The notes under the pieces are model-generated. The model searched no databases, had not been told where the DNA came from, and was given only the letters and a program-made list of their open reading frames with translations. The position numbers and the translations under genes are program-made. Shown piece after piece: positions 9,512-18,513 of a stretch of DNA of 64,000 nt (positions are counted from its first letter, which is position 1; every line of letters starts with the position of its first letter). Source of the DNA: Streptomyces megasporus (lineage in GTDB: Bacteria; Actinomycetota; Actinomycetes; Streptomycetales; Streptomycetaceae); contig NZ_JODL01000017.1 in assembly GCF_000718985.1 (NCBI RefSeq), positions 48,625 to 112,624 on the forward strand, written 5' to 3'.

Positions 9512-9882
9512 GCCCTGCCCAACGCGGAACCGGCGTCCCGGTCACCGCCCAGGGAACCGTTCCGGCCGCTCCACGCCCCGTGGGGAGCCTCCGGGGCCTT
9601 CTCCGGCCCTTTCCGGCCGCGGAGGCCGGAAAGGGCCGGAGAAGGCCGTGAGAGCGCTTTCAGGGAGGTTCGGGGGGTCCGTCGGGGGGCGTGGAGGGCG
9701 GGACGGGCATTGCGCAACGTCTCCCGCTCCGGCATGCTGCACCGAGCCGACAGGCCGAACCGACGGACCGAACCGACAGTGACCACGGCCCTGGGCAAGA
9801 GGGGAGTGTCGACGTACCCTCAGGGGTATGGGCTGAGGAACATGATTCCCGGTCGTATTCCAAGGCGCACGTGAAGTTACCG
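9512..9882. other. Divergent region upstream of uspA, with large hairpin
   Basis: 371 bases without a gene. It contains a 24-bp perfect inverted repeat (9595-9647, listed separately) and a GC-poorer stretch at 9790-9880 that probably holds the uspA promoter. Confidence 0.5.
9595..9647. repeat. 24-bp perfect inverted repeat in a divergent intergenic region
   Basis: Arms at 9595-9618 (begins GGCCTTCTCCGG) and 9624-9647 are exactly complementary, around a 5-nt loop (GCGGA). The shape is that of a terminator. However, the genes on both sides point away from it, so it does not end either annotated gene. Confidence 0.9.
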
Positions 9883-10404
9883 ATGGCTGGACACGAGATC
9901 CCCGACCCCGCGGACCGCAAGCGGGTCGCCGATCCGACGGCGACACCCCAGGCGGCGGAAGAAGCGCGCCACTCCTGCGATCCGGCGTTCCAGCACGGGG
10001 TCGTGGTGGGTTTCGACGGTTCCACGTCGAGTGAGCGCGCCTTGGCCTATGCCGTCGGCATGGCCCGACGCTCCGACTCCGGCCTGATCATCGTCCACGT
10101 GGCCAACCGACTCCCCACCACCGTGTGGGCCGGCTGTGAGCCACCGGTCTTTGTGGACGTGCCCGACCACCGCACCGAGGTGTTGGGTCTGGAGCTGGCC
10201 TGCGCGGACCACCTGTCCGACGTGCCCTGGATCCTCGTCGAGCGCGGCGGGGACATCTGCCACGAGCTGGAGGAGGTCGGCCGCGAGTACGAGGCCGACG
10301 CCATCGTCGTCGGCTCCACGCACGGCCTCGTCGGCCGGATCTTCGGCTCGGTCGCGGGCCGTCTCGCCCGCCGCGCGCGGCGGCCGGTCATCGTCATCCC
10401 CTGA
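9883..10404 (+). CDS. UspA-family universal stress protein
   Basis: A 173-residue single-domain Usp. The start ATG 9883 has a GAAG motif six bases upstream; GTG 9871 is an in-frame alternative that would add four residues including a TTA-encoded Leu. Visible motifs are the first strand VVVGFDGSTSSERALAYA (about 45-62) and the nucleotide-binding GSTHGLVGRIFGSVAGRLAR region (about 147-166), followed by the terminal strand PVIVIP. The G-2x-G-9x-G(S/T)-type loop suggests an ATP-binding Usp. Usp proteins are cytoplasmic stress and dormancy factors. It converges on glmS. Confidence 0.88.
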   Translation: MAGHEIPDPADRKRVADPTATPQAAEEARHSCDPAFQHGVVVGFDGSTSSERALAYAVGMARRSDSGLIIVHVANRLPTTVWAGCEPPVFVDVPDHRTEVLGLELACADHLSDVPWILVERGGDICHELEEVGREYEADAIVVGSTHGLVGRIFGSVAGRLARRARRPVIVIP

Positions 10405-10410
10405 GCCGTC

Positions 10411-10442
10411 CCCCCTGAGCCACCACCCCCCTGAGCCACCAC
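10411..10442. repeat. Perfect 16-bp tandem duplication after uspA
   Basis: CCCCCTGAGCCACCAC occurs twice head-to-tail (10411-10426 and 10427-10442). A shorter related copy (CCCCTGAGCC) covers the uspA stop codon itself. It looks like slippage of the gene end. Confidence 0.85.
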
Positions 10443-10703
10443 CCCCCGGGGCCGTCCTCCGGGCCGCTCTCCCGAGTCGTCCACCCCGGTCCCGGACTTC
10501 CCGGGCCGCCACGTCGCCGCGACCGACGCGCGCTCTCCCCCAACTCCCCTGCCAAAGCGGGGAATCGACAAATCTACCCGCGCGTAGAGGTGGAACACCC
10601 GCTCGATGCGGGCATACAGCAGGCAACGTGTCGCCGCGCGGGAAGTGACGGTCCCGTGGGGCGGCCCACCCGCCGGTGTGATGGGCGACGCCGGCGAGAG
10701 GGA

Positions 10704-10747
10704 GGCGGTCCCCTCGTGCGCTTGGTGGCACGGACGAGGGGACCGCC
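10704..10747. terminator. glmS terminator hairpin
   Basis: A 14-bp perfect stem (GGCGGTCCCCTCGT, 10704-10717, and its complement 10734-10747) with a 16-nt loop. It begins 14 bases beyond the glmS stop. Confidence 0.75.
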
Positions 10748-10760
10748 CGCACGTCGCGCC

Positions 10761-12587
10761 CTACTCCACCGTCACCGACTTCGCCAGGTTGCGCGGCCGG
10801 TCGATGTCCCGGCCCAGGGCCAGGGCCGTGTGGTAGGCGAGCAACTGGAGCGGGACGCTCATCAGGATCGGGTCCAGCTCGACCTCGTTGCGCGGCACGA
10901 CGATCGTGTGATCGGCCTTCTCCTGCTCGGCGTGCGCGACGGCCAGGACGCGCCCGCCGCGCGCCTTGATCTCCTCCAGCGTGGCGCGGTTCTTCTCCAG
11001 CAGTTCGTCGTCCGGGACGAACGCCACGGTCGGCACCGCGGGCTCGATCAGGGCGAGCGGGCCGTGCTTGAGCTCGGAGGCCGGATACGCCTCGGCGTGG
11101 ATGTAGGAGACCTCCTTCAGCTTCAGCGCCGCCTCGCGCGCCACCGGGTAGCCGCGCACCCGACCGACGAACATCATCGATTTCGCGTCCGCGTACTCGG
11201 CGGCCAGCTTGGCGATCGCCTCCTCCTGCTCCAGGATCTCGGCGATCTGTCCGGGCAGCCGCCGCAGGCCCTCGATGATCCGCCGGCCGTCCGCCACCGA
11301 CAGGTCCCGGATGCGACCGAGGTGGAGGGCGAGCAGCGCGAAGGCGACGGCGGTGTTGGTGAAGCACTTGGTGGACACCACGCACACCTCCGGCCCCGCG
11401 TGGACGTACACGCCGCCGTCGGTCTCGCGGGCGATGGCCGAGCCCACGACGTTCACCACGCCCAGCACCCGGGCGCCCTTGCGCTTGAGCTCCTGGACGG
11501 CGGTCAGGGTGTCATAGGTCTCGCCGGACTGGCTGACCGCGATGTAGAGGGTGTCGGGGTCCACCACCGGATTGCGGTAGCGGAACTCGCCGGCCGGCTC
11601 GGCGTCGGCCGGGACGCGGGCCAGCTCCTCGATCAGTTGGGCGCCGATCTGCCCCGCGTGGTGGGCCGAGCCACAGCCGATGATCTTCACCCGACGCACC
11701 CCGCGCGCGTCGCGGGCGTCCATGTTGAGGCCGCCGAGGCGGACGGTGGCGAAACGGTCGTCGATCCGGCCGCGCAGCACCCGGTCCACCGACTCGACCT
11801 GCTCGGTGATCTCCTTGTGCATGTAGGTGTCGTGGTCGCCCATGTCGTACGACTCGGCCTCCCACTCCACCGTCGTCGGGGTGGCGGAGGTACGGCTGCC
11901 CTCGGTGGTGTAGGTGCGGTAGTCGTCGGTCGTGAGGGTGGCCATCTCGCCGTCGCCGAGGGTGATCACCTGGCGGGTGTGGGAGACCAGCGCGGCCACG
12001 TCGGAGGCGAAGAACATCTCGCGCTCGCCGATGCCGAGCACCACCGGCGAGCCGTTGCGGGCCACCACGACGCGGTCGGGGAAGTCGGCGTGGAGGACGG
12101 CGATGCCGTAGGTGCCCTCGATCGCCCCCAGCGCCTCGCGGACCCGCTCCTCCAGCGTCGGGGCCTTCGAACGGCCGATCAGATGGGCCAGCACCTCGGT
12201 GTCCGTCTCGGAGGCGAACTCCACGCCCTCGGCCGTCAGCCTCGCGCGCAGCTCGCCGGCGTTGTCGATGATGCCGTTGTGGACGACGGCCACCCGACCG
12301 CTCGCGTCCTGGTGCGGGTGGGCGTTCTCGTCGCTCGGGGCGCCGTGGGTGGCCCAGCGGGTGTGGGCGATGCCGACGGTGCCCGCGAAGCGCTCGGGAA
12401 CACGGTCCCGGAGATCGCGGACGCGGCCCTTGGCCTTGACCGTCCGCAGGCCCGCGGCCCGCCCGGTCCCGGTGCCGTGGACGGCGATTCCGACGGAGTC
12501 GTACCCCCGGTACTCCAGGCGCTGAAGCCCCTCCAACAGGAGAGGGGTGACTTCGCGTTTCCCGATGTATCCCACGATTCCGCACAT
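10761..12587 (-). CDS. glmS: Glutamine-fructose-6-phosphate aminotransferase (isomerizing)
   Basis: A 608-residue cytoplasmic enzyme that makes glucosamine-6-phosphate from fructose-6-phosphate and glutamine, the first step to UDP-GlcNAc. The start ATG 12587 places the essential Cys2 at the N-terminus (MCGIVGYIGKREV) and has GGAGG upstream. Longer starts are therefore wrong. The glutaminase domain is about 2-220 (THGAPSDENAHPH). Two SIS domains follow (CGSAHHAGQIGAQLIEELAR; VSQSGETYDTLTAVQELKRK). The C-terminal lid ends KSVTVE, as expected of the family. S. coelicolor has more than one glmS; this neighbourhood fits the copy often called glmS2 (recalled). Confidence 0.97.
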   Translation of the reverse strand: MCGIVGYIGKREVTPLLLEGLQRLEYRGYDSVGIAVHGTGTGRAAGLRTVKAKGRVRDLRDRVPERFAGTVGIAHTRWATHGAPSDENAHPHQDASGRVAVVHNGIIDNAGELRARLTAEGVEFASETDTEVLAHLIGRSKAPTLEERVREALGAIEGTYGIAVLHADFPDRVVVARNGSPVVLGIGEREMFFASDVAALVSHTRQVITLGDGEMATLTTDDYRTYTTEGSRTSATPTTVEWEAESYDMGDHDTYMHKEITEQVESVDRVLRGRIDDRFATVRLGGLNMDARDARGVRRVKIIGCGSAHHAGQIGAQLIEELARVPADAEPAGEFRYRNPVVDPDTLYIAVSQSGETYDTLTAVQELKRKGARVLGVVNVVGSAIARETDGGVYVHAGPEVCVVSTKCFTNTAVAFALLALHLGRIRDLSVADGRRIIEGLRRLPGQIAEILEQEEAIAKLAAEYADAKSMMFVGRVRGYPVAREAALKLKEVSYIHAEAYPASELKHGPLALIEPAVPTVAFVPDDELLEKNRATLEEIKARGGRVLAVAHAEQEKADHTIVVPRNEVELDPILMSVPLQLLAYHTALALGRDIDRPRNLAKSVTVE

Positions 12588-12718
12588 ATCAGGTCCTCCG
12601 ATTCCGTCGCGCCGCGTCCATGTCGTCCGAGGCGTCCGTGTCGATGGGGTCGTCCGCGTCGTCCGTGCCGCTCGGGACGCCCGTGCCGCTCGCGTCGCCC
12701 GCCGTGTCGTCGCGCGGC

Positions 12719-12994
12719 TCAGCCGTAGACGATGCGGCGCAACTGCCGTTGGGAGAGTTCGGGCGGCGCCACCGCGCGGTGCGGCAGTTCGGCCGCGATC
12801 CGCTCGAAGATCTCCGGGTTCGTCAACCCTCGGGCCTGCAACTCCCGGTGGCGGCGGCGCACGAACTCCTCGACCGTCTCGTCGAAGTACGCCAGGACGT
12901 CCAGGACCACGCGGACCGCCTCGCCGCGCCGGAGCGGCGTGGAGCGGACCAGGTGGTCGACGAGGTCTTCGTGGAGTGCGAGGCGTTCGAGCAC
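12719..12994 (-). CDS. Small conserved hypothetical protein
   Basis: A 91-residue, mostly helical soluble protein. The recognisable core runs LERLALHEDLVDHLVRSTPL to the C-terminal ELSQRQLRRIVYG. Codon positions are strongly biased, as in real genes here. The start is uncertain: GTG 12994 is the only in-frame start codon near the core and has no good ribosome site, and conserved-looking sequence continues slightly upstream (VEPQYQR). I do not recognise a function. Two palindromes lie just upstream. Confidence 0.6.
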   Translation of the reverse strand: MLERLALHEDLVDHLVRSTPLRRGEAVRVVLDVLAYFDETVEEFVRRRHRELQARGLTNPEIFERIAAELPHRAVAPPELSQRQLRRIVYG

Positions 12995-13020
12995 CCGTTG
13001 ATACTGCGGTTCGACGGTCC

Positions 13021-13052
13021 CTTGCGCAAGAAATCTGCCCGATATCGGGCAG
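13021..13052. promoter_or_regulatory. Two adjacent perfect palindromes
   Basis: CTTGCGCAAG (13021-13030) and CTGCCCGATATCGGGCAG (13035-13052), separated by 4 bases. They lie just upstream of the small hypothetical gene on the minus strand. Their position suggests operator or promoter control of that gene. Confidence 0.45.
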
Positions 13053-13283
13053 GAGTGAGGTGAAAGAGCGACGGACGGGCCGGAAGGTGATCCGTGCTGT
13101 CCGCCCGTACCCGGACAAGAGGGGACGACGAGACCACCCCGCCGGGCCTGAGCCGGACGGGGTGGGTCGAGGTGCGGCACTCCCACGGCCGGGCCCCGGC
13201 ACCCGTGTCGAGGGCGCCCGAGGGCGGCGGGACGTTCTCCGGAGCGCCGTCCCGCCGTCGGAGCTCGCCGTCGGAACCCGCCG

Positions 13284-14216
13284 TCAGAACCTGCGCAACA
13301 CCGCCTGCTTGGCCGCGGTGAACTCCTCGTCGGTGAGGATTCCGTCCCGGCGCAGCTCGCCCAGCTCGCGCAGCCGCCGCAGCAGGACGTCGTGGTCGGT
13401 GTCCGAGGCGGCCGGGGTCTTCGGCTCGCCCTTGGTGAGCGCGGGCGGGGCGCTCTCGTCGGCGGGCAGGGCCTCACCGGCCTCGGAGACGGCCGAGGGG
13501 AAGACGGCCGAGGGGTGCGGCAGACGGGCGACGACGGCGGCGGCCAGCAGGACCGAACTGACGTCCTTCGCCTGCCGCACACCCCACAGAACCAGGCAGT
13601 TGGGGTCATGGTCGGGCTTGAGGGCGGGGTGCGCCCCCTTGGGGCGGAACCGCAGGTAGCCGTTCTCCAGGCCGATCGCCGGGGACCACTCCACGCTCTC
13701 CAGGTCGTGCAGCGCGAACGCGCGGGGGCCGGCGGAGGACTTGCTGCTCTCGGCCATCCAGTTCCATTCGAGGCGGACGCGTTCCCCGTCGAAGGACGCC
13801 GTGCCGTCGGTGCCCTGCACCGACAGCGGCACCGACGGGCCGGGCAGCAGGTAGTGGTCGCAGGGCTCCTCGGTGGGCACCTGCTCCAGCAGCAGGGCGT
13901 TGCGGACCTCCTCCACGAGGTAATCGGCGACCCCGGAGCGGCCCGGCTCCACCTCCAGGCGGTAGGGGTCGGCCGCTTCGGGCAGTCGCCCGCCCGCGGC
14001 CTGGAGGAGTGGGTCGGCCCCGTGCCGCAGCCGCAACCGCAGCCACCCGCTCTTGCGCCCGCGCTCGTACGAGATCCCGGCCACCGCCTCGAGGGGCACC
14101 GCCAGCTCGCCCAGCAGCCGCCTCAGCCTGTGCACGCTCTTGTGGTGTCCGGGCACGATGCGCACGGTGCCGCCGTCGAACGTCCAGGTCCCCGACTGCT
14201 GGATTATCTCCGCCAT
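13284..14216 (-). CDS. DUF4429 protein with C-terminal SHOCT-like motif
   Basis: 310 residues. Two similar halves (about 1-110, starting GTWTFDGGTVRIVPG, and 120-220, starting DGTASFDGERVRLEW) match the duplicated DUF4429/PH-like fold common in Streptomyces. A linker leads to a short helical hairpin at the C-terminus (LLRRLRELGELRRDGILTDE and EFTAAKQAVL), which is a SHOCT domain. There is no signal peptide or membrane segment. The molecular role is unknown. It starts at ATG 14216 without a strong ribosome site. Confidence 0.85.
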   Translation of the reverse strand: MAEIIQQSGTWTFDGGTVRIVPGHHKSVHRLRRLLGELAVPLEAVAGISYERGRKSGWLRLRLRHGADPLLQAAGGRLPEAADPYRLEVEPGRSGVADYLVEEVRNALLLEQVPTEEPCDHYLLPGPSVPLSVQGTDGTASFDGERVRLEWNWMAESSKSSAGPRAFALHDLESVEWSPAIGLENGYLRFRPKGAHPALKPDHDPNCLVLWGVRQAKDVSSVLLAAAVVARLPHPSAVFPSAVSEAGEALPADESAPPALTKGEPKTPAASDTDHDVLLRRLRELGELRRDGILTDEEFTAAKQAVLRRF

Positions 14217-14334
14217 GGGCCGATTCTCTCAGTCCGCGACGGTGGGGGCCTCGGGGTTGCACGCCCGGGTCGTCCGGTCGCCCTCCACGCCGTCGGACGT
14301 CCGCCTCCGGTGCCCCCACCGCCTTTGACGCCTG

Positions 14335-15348
14335 TCACGTCCAGTACAGGCCGCGCAGGCGGGAGGTGGTGATGGTGGCCGGTTCGTCGTCGGAGGAGTC
14401 GGCCGGGTAGTAGACGGCCTCGAAGCGCAGCCTCTCGTTCCTCGCGATGCTGCCGGAGTGGTGGAAGTCGGCGTAGGTGTTCCCCGAGGTGCCGACGCGC
14501 TCGATGATGCCGGATTCCCAGCGGCTGCCGTCCGGCCGCAGATGGTAGAAGCGGCCCTGGAGGGTGGAGCCGGCCGGGATCGTGGTGGTGAGGTGCGCCA
14601 TGATCTGGTAGCGCGTCGCGCCGGTCACGATGTCCGTGCCCTTGATGTCGAGGGTCGTCCACTTCCTGGGGGCGAGCCGGATGTCGCCGGTCCGGTACTC
14701 GCCGATCACGTTCGGCACGTCGTCGTCCTCCTCGTTCCGGTTCCAGCCGGGTGAGTGGTTCAGGCGCTCGCGTACGCGGGAGCGCATGGTGTTCATGGAG
14801 AAACCGCGGGGGTCGACCTTGCCGGGCTGCCACTCCAGGTGCCCGATCACGGACTCGGCCTTCCAGCCGTGGTGCCGGCACAGGGCCGCGGAGGCGCGTT
14901 CGATCGCGTCGAGCTGGGCGGCGGGCCAGGGGTCGCGGCCGTCGCCGAGGTTCTCGCACTCGAAGCCGTAGAAGTGACGGTTGCCGTCGGTGTTGGCCTC
15001 GTTGTCCGCGGGGAGGGGGGAGCGTTCGGCGATCACCGCGCGCAGCACGTCGTCGTCCCCCATGCCGGCGTGGTTGGCGCGGCCGTGGCCGACCAGGTGC
15101 ACCCGGCCGTCCTTGGTGATCACGCCGTGGCACAGCGGACCGGGCAGGGAACTGTGGCCGTTTCTGCAGATCTCGACCGTCCGCGCCGATCCGGAAGTGA
15201 CGGTGTGGTGGATCATCACCCCGTGCACCGGCCCCCAGGGGCCCTTGTGGTTGCGGTTGTGCGTGCGCCAGCCACCGACCTCGACGACCCTCAGCCCCTC
15301 CTTCTTCAGCGCGGCGACGAGCGCGCTCGCGCCAATGGGAGTAGCCAT
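14335..15348 (-). CDS. Phage-endolysin-like N-acetylmuramoyl-L-alanine amidase
   Basis: 337 residues starting at ATG 15348, with AGGAG ten bases upstream. The Amidase_2 (zinc amidase) domain is about 20-190. It carries HGVMIHHTVTSG (first zinc His), HFYGFECENLG and VIGHLEWQPGKVDP. The C-terminal 110 residues (GEYRTGDIRLAPRKW onward) form an unrecognised beta-rich module, perhaps for wall binding. There is no signal peptide, which fits a phage-type lysin. The leader sequence is unusually AT-rich for this genome and carries a small palindrome (CTACTTTGAGTAG, 15363-15375). Both suggest phage origin; no other phage genes are nearby. Confidence 0.85.
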   Translation of the reverse strand: MATPIGASALVAALKKEGLRVVEVGGWRTHNRNHKGPWGPVHGVMIHHTVTSGSARTVEICRNGHSSLPGPLCHGVITKDGRVHLVGHGRANHAGMGDDDVLRAVIAERSPLPADNEANTDGNRHFYGFECENLGDGRDPWPAAQLDAIERASAALCRHHGWKAESVIGHLEWQPGKVDPRGFSMNTMRSRVRERLNHSPGWNRNEEDDDVPNVIGEYRTGDIRLAPRKWTTLDIKGTDIVTGATRYQIMAHLTTTIPAGSTLQGRFYHLRPDGSRWESGIIERVGTSGNTYADFHHSGSIARNERLRFEAVYYPADSSDDEPATITTSRLRGLYWT

Positions 15349-15588
15349 ATGTATTCTCCTGACTACTTTGAGTAGGGGTGTTTGCTTGTTTCTTACCCAC
15401 TTCCGGGTGTGCGCGCCGGGAGTTTCCATGATTTTTCAGAGCGCTTCGCCGTGCGGCGCGGGCCTCGCCGGCCCGAGGGGCGCGAGGAGGGCCGTGGCGC
15501 CCCGGATACCCTGGTGGAGCCGTCGCCCGGTGGGGCGTCGGAGGCGACCGCTCGCATCCGAGCGGCAAGGGATGTTAAGAATAGGCTT

Positions 15589-18372
15589 GTGATCGGACTT
15601 TTCAGCCGATCTTGGGATTCGTTGTCCCGTCTGCTCGGCACCCGTCGCCCGTCGGAACGGAGCGGGAGCGGCGGCACGGAGGGCGAGGATTCCGGGCACC
15701 GGACAAGGCGATCGTCGTCGGGGCGGCACCCCGGCTCGCTGCTGGGCGTGCGCAGCCTGGCGGGTCAGGTCTTCGTCGTACAGGCCGTGCTCGTGCTCCT
15801 GCTCGTCGTCGCCGCGGTGGTGGCCCTGCTGGTCCAGGCCGGGAACACCGCCGAACAGGAGGCCCGCAACCGGTCGATCGCCGTCGCCGAGACGTTCGCC
15901 GCCTCGCCCGGGCTGCCGGAGACGTTGGGGAACGAGAACCCCACCGAGGTCCTCCAGCCGCTCGCCGAACGGGCCAGAGAACGCTCCGGCGTGGACTTCG
16001 TCGTCGTCATGGACACGGACGGGATCCGCTACACCCACCCCCTGCGCGACCGGATCGGCGAGCGCTTCGTCGGCACCATCGAACCGGCGCTGGAGGGGGA
16101 GGTGGTCACGGAGGAGATCGTCGGGACCATCGGCCCGCTGGTGCAGGCGGTGGTCCCCGTCGTCGGCCCCGACGGCTCGGTGGTGGGTCTGGTCTCGGCG
16201 GGCATCACCGTCGGGAAGGTCAGCAGCGGGGTGCAGGAGCAACTGCCGCTGCTCTTCGGCGCCTCCGCGGCGGCGCTGCTGCTGTCCATGGCGAGCACGG
16301 CGGTGGTCGGCAGGCGGCTGCTGCGCCAGACCCACGGACTGGGGCCGGCCGAGATGACCCGCATGTACGAGCACCACGACGCCGTGCTGCACTCGGTGCG
16401 CGAGGGCGTGCTCATCGTCGGGGCCGACGGCCGGCTCCTGCTCGCCAACGACGAGGCGCGCCGGCTGCTGGACCTGCCCCCGGACGCCGAGGGCCGTTCC
16501 GTCTCCGACCTCGGTCTCCCGCCGCGCACCGGCAGGCTGCTCGCCTCCGGACGCGCGGCCACGGACGAGGTCCACCAGGTGGGGGACCGCATGCTGGCCG
16601 TCAACCACGGACCCACGGACCGCTTCGGGGGCCCGCCGGGCAGCGTGGCGACGTTCCGGGACTCCACCGAGCTGCGGGTGCTCTCCGAGAGCGCCGAGGC
16701 GGCCCGCCGGAGGCTGAAGCTGCTGTACGACGTGGGCACGGGCATCGGCACCACGCTGGACATGGTGCGCACGGCCGAGGAGTTGGCCGAGACGGTGGTG
16801 CCCCGGTTCGCCGACTTCGTCACCGTCGACCTGGCCGACGCCGTGCTGCGCGGGGAGGAACCCGCGGGCGGTGCCGTGAACATGCGCCGGGTGGCCGCCC
16901 ACGGCATTCGGGAGGTCCCGTCCTTCCACCCGAAGGGCGAACTGATCACCTTCCTGCCGTCCACGCCGCAGGCGCGGGGCTACCGGTCCGGACGCGCGGT
17001 CCTGGAGGCCGACCTGACCACTGCCCGAGAGTGGCACGAGCAGGACCCCGAACGCGCGCGGCGGATCGTCGAGGAGGGCATCCACACGCTCGTCACCGTC
17101 CCGCTGCGGGCACGCGGCATCGCGCTGGGCGTGGTCAACTTCTGGCGCTCCCGGGAGCACGGGCCCTTCGACGACGACGATCTGTCGCTGGCCGAGGAAC
17201 TGGTGGCCCGTGCCGCGTCCGCCGTCGACAACGCCCGCCGCTACACGCGCGAGCACACCATGGCCGCCACCCTCCAGCGCAGCCTGCTGCCCCGCGCCCT
17301 GCCCGGGCAGGAGGCCCTGGAGATCGCCCACCGCTACCTGCCCGCCCAGTCGGGGGTGGGCGGGGACTGGTTCGACGTGATCCCGCTGTCCGGGGCCCGC
17401 GTGGCGCTGGTGGTCGGCGACGTGGTCGGCCACGGCCTGCACGCGGCGGCCACCATGGGACGGCTGCGCACCGCCGTCCACAACTTCTCCGCCCTGGACC
17501 TGCCGCCCGACGAGATCATCGGACGTCTCGACGAGCTGGTGAGCCGGAGCGACCGGGACGGGGACGGCGACGGGATGCCGGACGGCACGAGCGGGATGAT
17601 GGGCGCGACCTGCCTGTACGCGATCTACGACCCGGTCTCCCGGAGCTGTGTCGTGGCCCGTGCCGGACACCCGCCGCCCGCGCTCGTCCACCCCGACGGA
17701 ACCGTGGAGTTCCCCGACATCCCCGTCGGCGTCCCCCTCGGCCTGGGCGGGCCGCCCTATGAGACGGCCGAGATCGAACTGGCCGAGGGCAGCCGACTGG
17801 TGCTGTACACCGACGGGCTGATCGAGGACCGGGGGCGCGACATCGACGTCGGGCTGGCCCTGCTGGGAGAGGCCCTGGCCCGGGCGGGCGAGTCCCCCGA
17901 GGAGACGTGCGACACGGTGACCGACGCGCTGCTGGCCGAGCGCCCGCGCGACGACGTGGCCCTGCTCGTCGCCCGTACCAGGGCCCTGGCGTCCGACCGG
18001 ACCGCGGTGTGGGACGTGCCCTCGGACCCCGCCGCGGTCTCCGTGGTCCGCGGCGCGGTCACGCGGCGGCTGGCCGACTGGGGATTGGACGAGCTGGTGT
18101 TCACCACCGAGCTGATCCTCAGCGAGCTGGTCACCAACGCCATCCGGTATGCCACCGGCCCCGTCCAGGTCAGGTTGCTGAGGCTGGAGCGCAGTCTGAT
18201 CTGCGAGGTCTCCGACACGAGCAGCACCCTGCCGCACCTGCGCCGCGCGGCGACGACGGACGAGGGGGGACGGGGACTGTTCCTGGTGGCGCAGCTCTCC
18301 GAGAGCTGGGGCACCCGGCGCACCCGGACCGGGAAGGTGATCTGGGTCGAGCAGCCGCTGCCCTCCGCCTGA
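15589..18372 (+). CDS. Membrane sensor SpoIIE-type serine phosphatase with HATPase (anti-sigma kinase-like) domain
   Basis: 927 residues from GTG 15589; the frame is open further upstream, but this start precedes the first recognisable domain. Order: TM1 (about 60-84), extracytoplasmic Cache-type sensor (about 90-220, VVMDTDGIRYTHPLRDRIGE), TM2 (about 223-245), PAS (about 258-370), GAF (about 385-550), SpoIIE/PP2C phosphatase (about 565-785; GGDWFDVI, VGDVVGHGLHAAATMG) and HATPase_c (about 800-925; ELILSELVTNAIRYA). Such proteins dephosphorylate anti-anti-sigma factors or bind anti-sigma partners in partner-switching cascades of stress and sporulation sigma factors. The Cache domain resembles carboxylate sensors of CitA/DcuS type; the ligand is unknown. 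Confidence 0.92.
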   Translation: MIGLFSRSWDSLSRLLGTRRPSERSGSGGTEGEDSGHRTRRSSSGRHPGSLLGVRSLAGQVFVVQAVLVLLLVVAAVVALLVQAGNTAEQEARNRSIAVAETFAASPGLPETLGNENPTEVLQPLAERARERSGVDFVVVMDTDGIRYTHPLRDRIGERFVGTIEPALEGEVVTEEIVGTIGPLVQAVVPVVGPDGSVVGLVSAGITVGKVSSGVQEQLPLLFGASAAALLLSMASTAVVGRRLLRQTHGLGPAEMTRMYEHHDAVLHSVREGVLIVGADGRLLLANDEARRLLDLPPDAEGRSVSDLGLPPRTGRLLASGRAATDEVHQVGDRMLAVNHGPTDRFGGPPGSVATFRDSTELRVLSESAEAARRRLKLLYDVGTGIGTTLDMVRTAEELAETVVPRFADFVTVDLADAVLRGEEPAGGAVNMRRVAAHGIREVPSFHPKGELITFLPSTPQARGYRSGRAVLEADLTTAREWHEQDPERARRIVEEGIHTLVTVPLRARGIALGVVNFWRSREHGPFDDDDLSLAEELVARAASAVDNARRYTREHTMAATLQRSLLPRALPGQEALEIAHRYLPAQSGVGGDWFDVIPLSGARVALVVGDVVGHGLHAAATMGRLRTAVHNFSALDLPPDEIIGRLDELVSRSDRDGDGDGMPDGTSGMMGATCLYAIYDPVSRSCVVARAGHPPPALVHPDGTVEFPDIPVGVPLGLGGPPYETAEIELAEGSRLVLYTDGLIEDRGRDIDVGLALLGEALARAGESPEETCDTVTDALLAERPRDDVALLVARTRALASDRTAVWDVPSDPAAVSVVRGAVTRRLADWGLDELVFTTELILSELVTNAIRYATGPVQVRLLRLERSLICEVSDTSSTLPHLRRAATTDEGGRGLFLVAQLSESWGTRRTRTGKVIWVEQPLPSA

Positions 18373-18443
18373 CCGGCCCGCGGGAGCGAGGCGCCGGACG
18401 GGCCGGACAGGAGGAGACGCACGCGCGGACCGAGGCCGCACCG

Positions 18444-18479
18444 GGTTCCGTTCCGCACCGGCCGGTGCGGAACGGAACC
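18444..18479. terminator. 36-bp perfect palindrome, bidirectional terminator
   Basis: A perfect palindrome (half GGTTCCGTTCCGCACCGG) between the SpoIIE-family gene and the convergent acdH gene. As RNA it forms about 16 bp of stem on either strand. Confidence 0.85.
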
Positions 18480-18513
18480 GTGGCGCACGGCGGGCCGTGC
18501 CCGTGTCGGAGCG

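Larger units (their letters stand above)
10405..10760. other. Intergenic region between convergent uspA and glmS
   Basis: 356 bases containing a tandem duplication (10411-10442), CTACCCGCGCGTAG (10575-10588, nearly palindromic) and the glmS terminator (10704-10747). No credible gene seen. Confidence 0.6.

Noticed and set aside
8819..9874. A 351-codon plus-strand frame between adpA and uspA
   Set aside because: It crosses the 24-bp hairpin, has no domain or ribosome site, and its composition is that of a chance GC-rich frame.
15436..18441. A 1,001-codon minus-strand frame opposite the SpoIIE-family gene
   Set aside because: Low-complexity translation without motifs; the plus strand has six recognisable domains.
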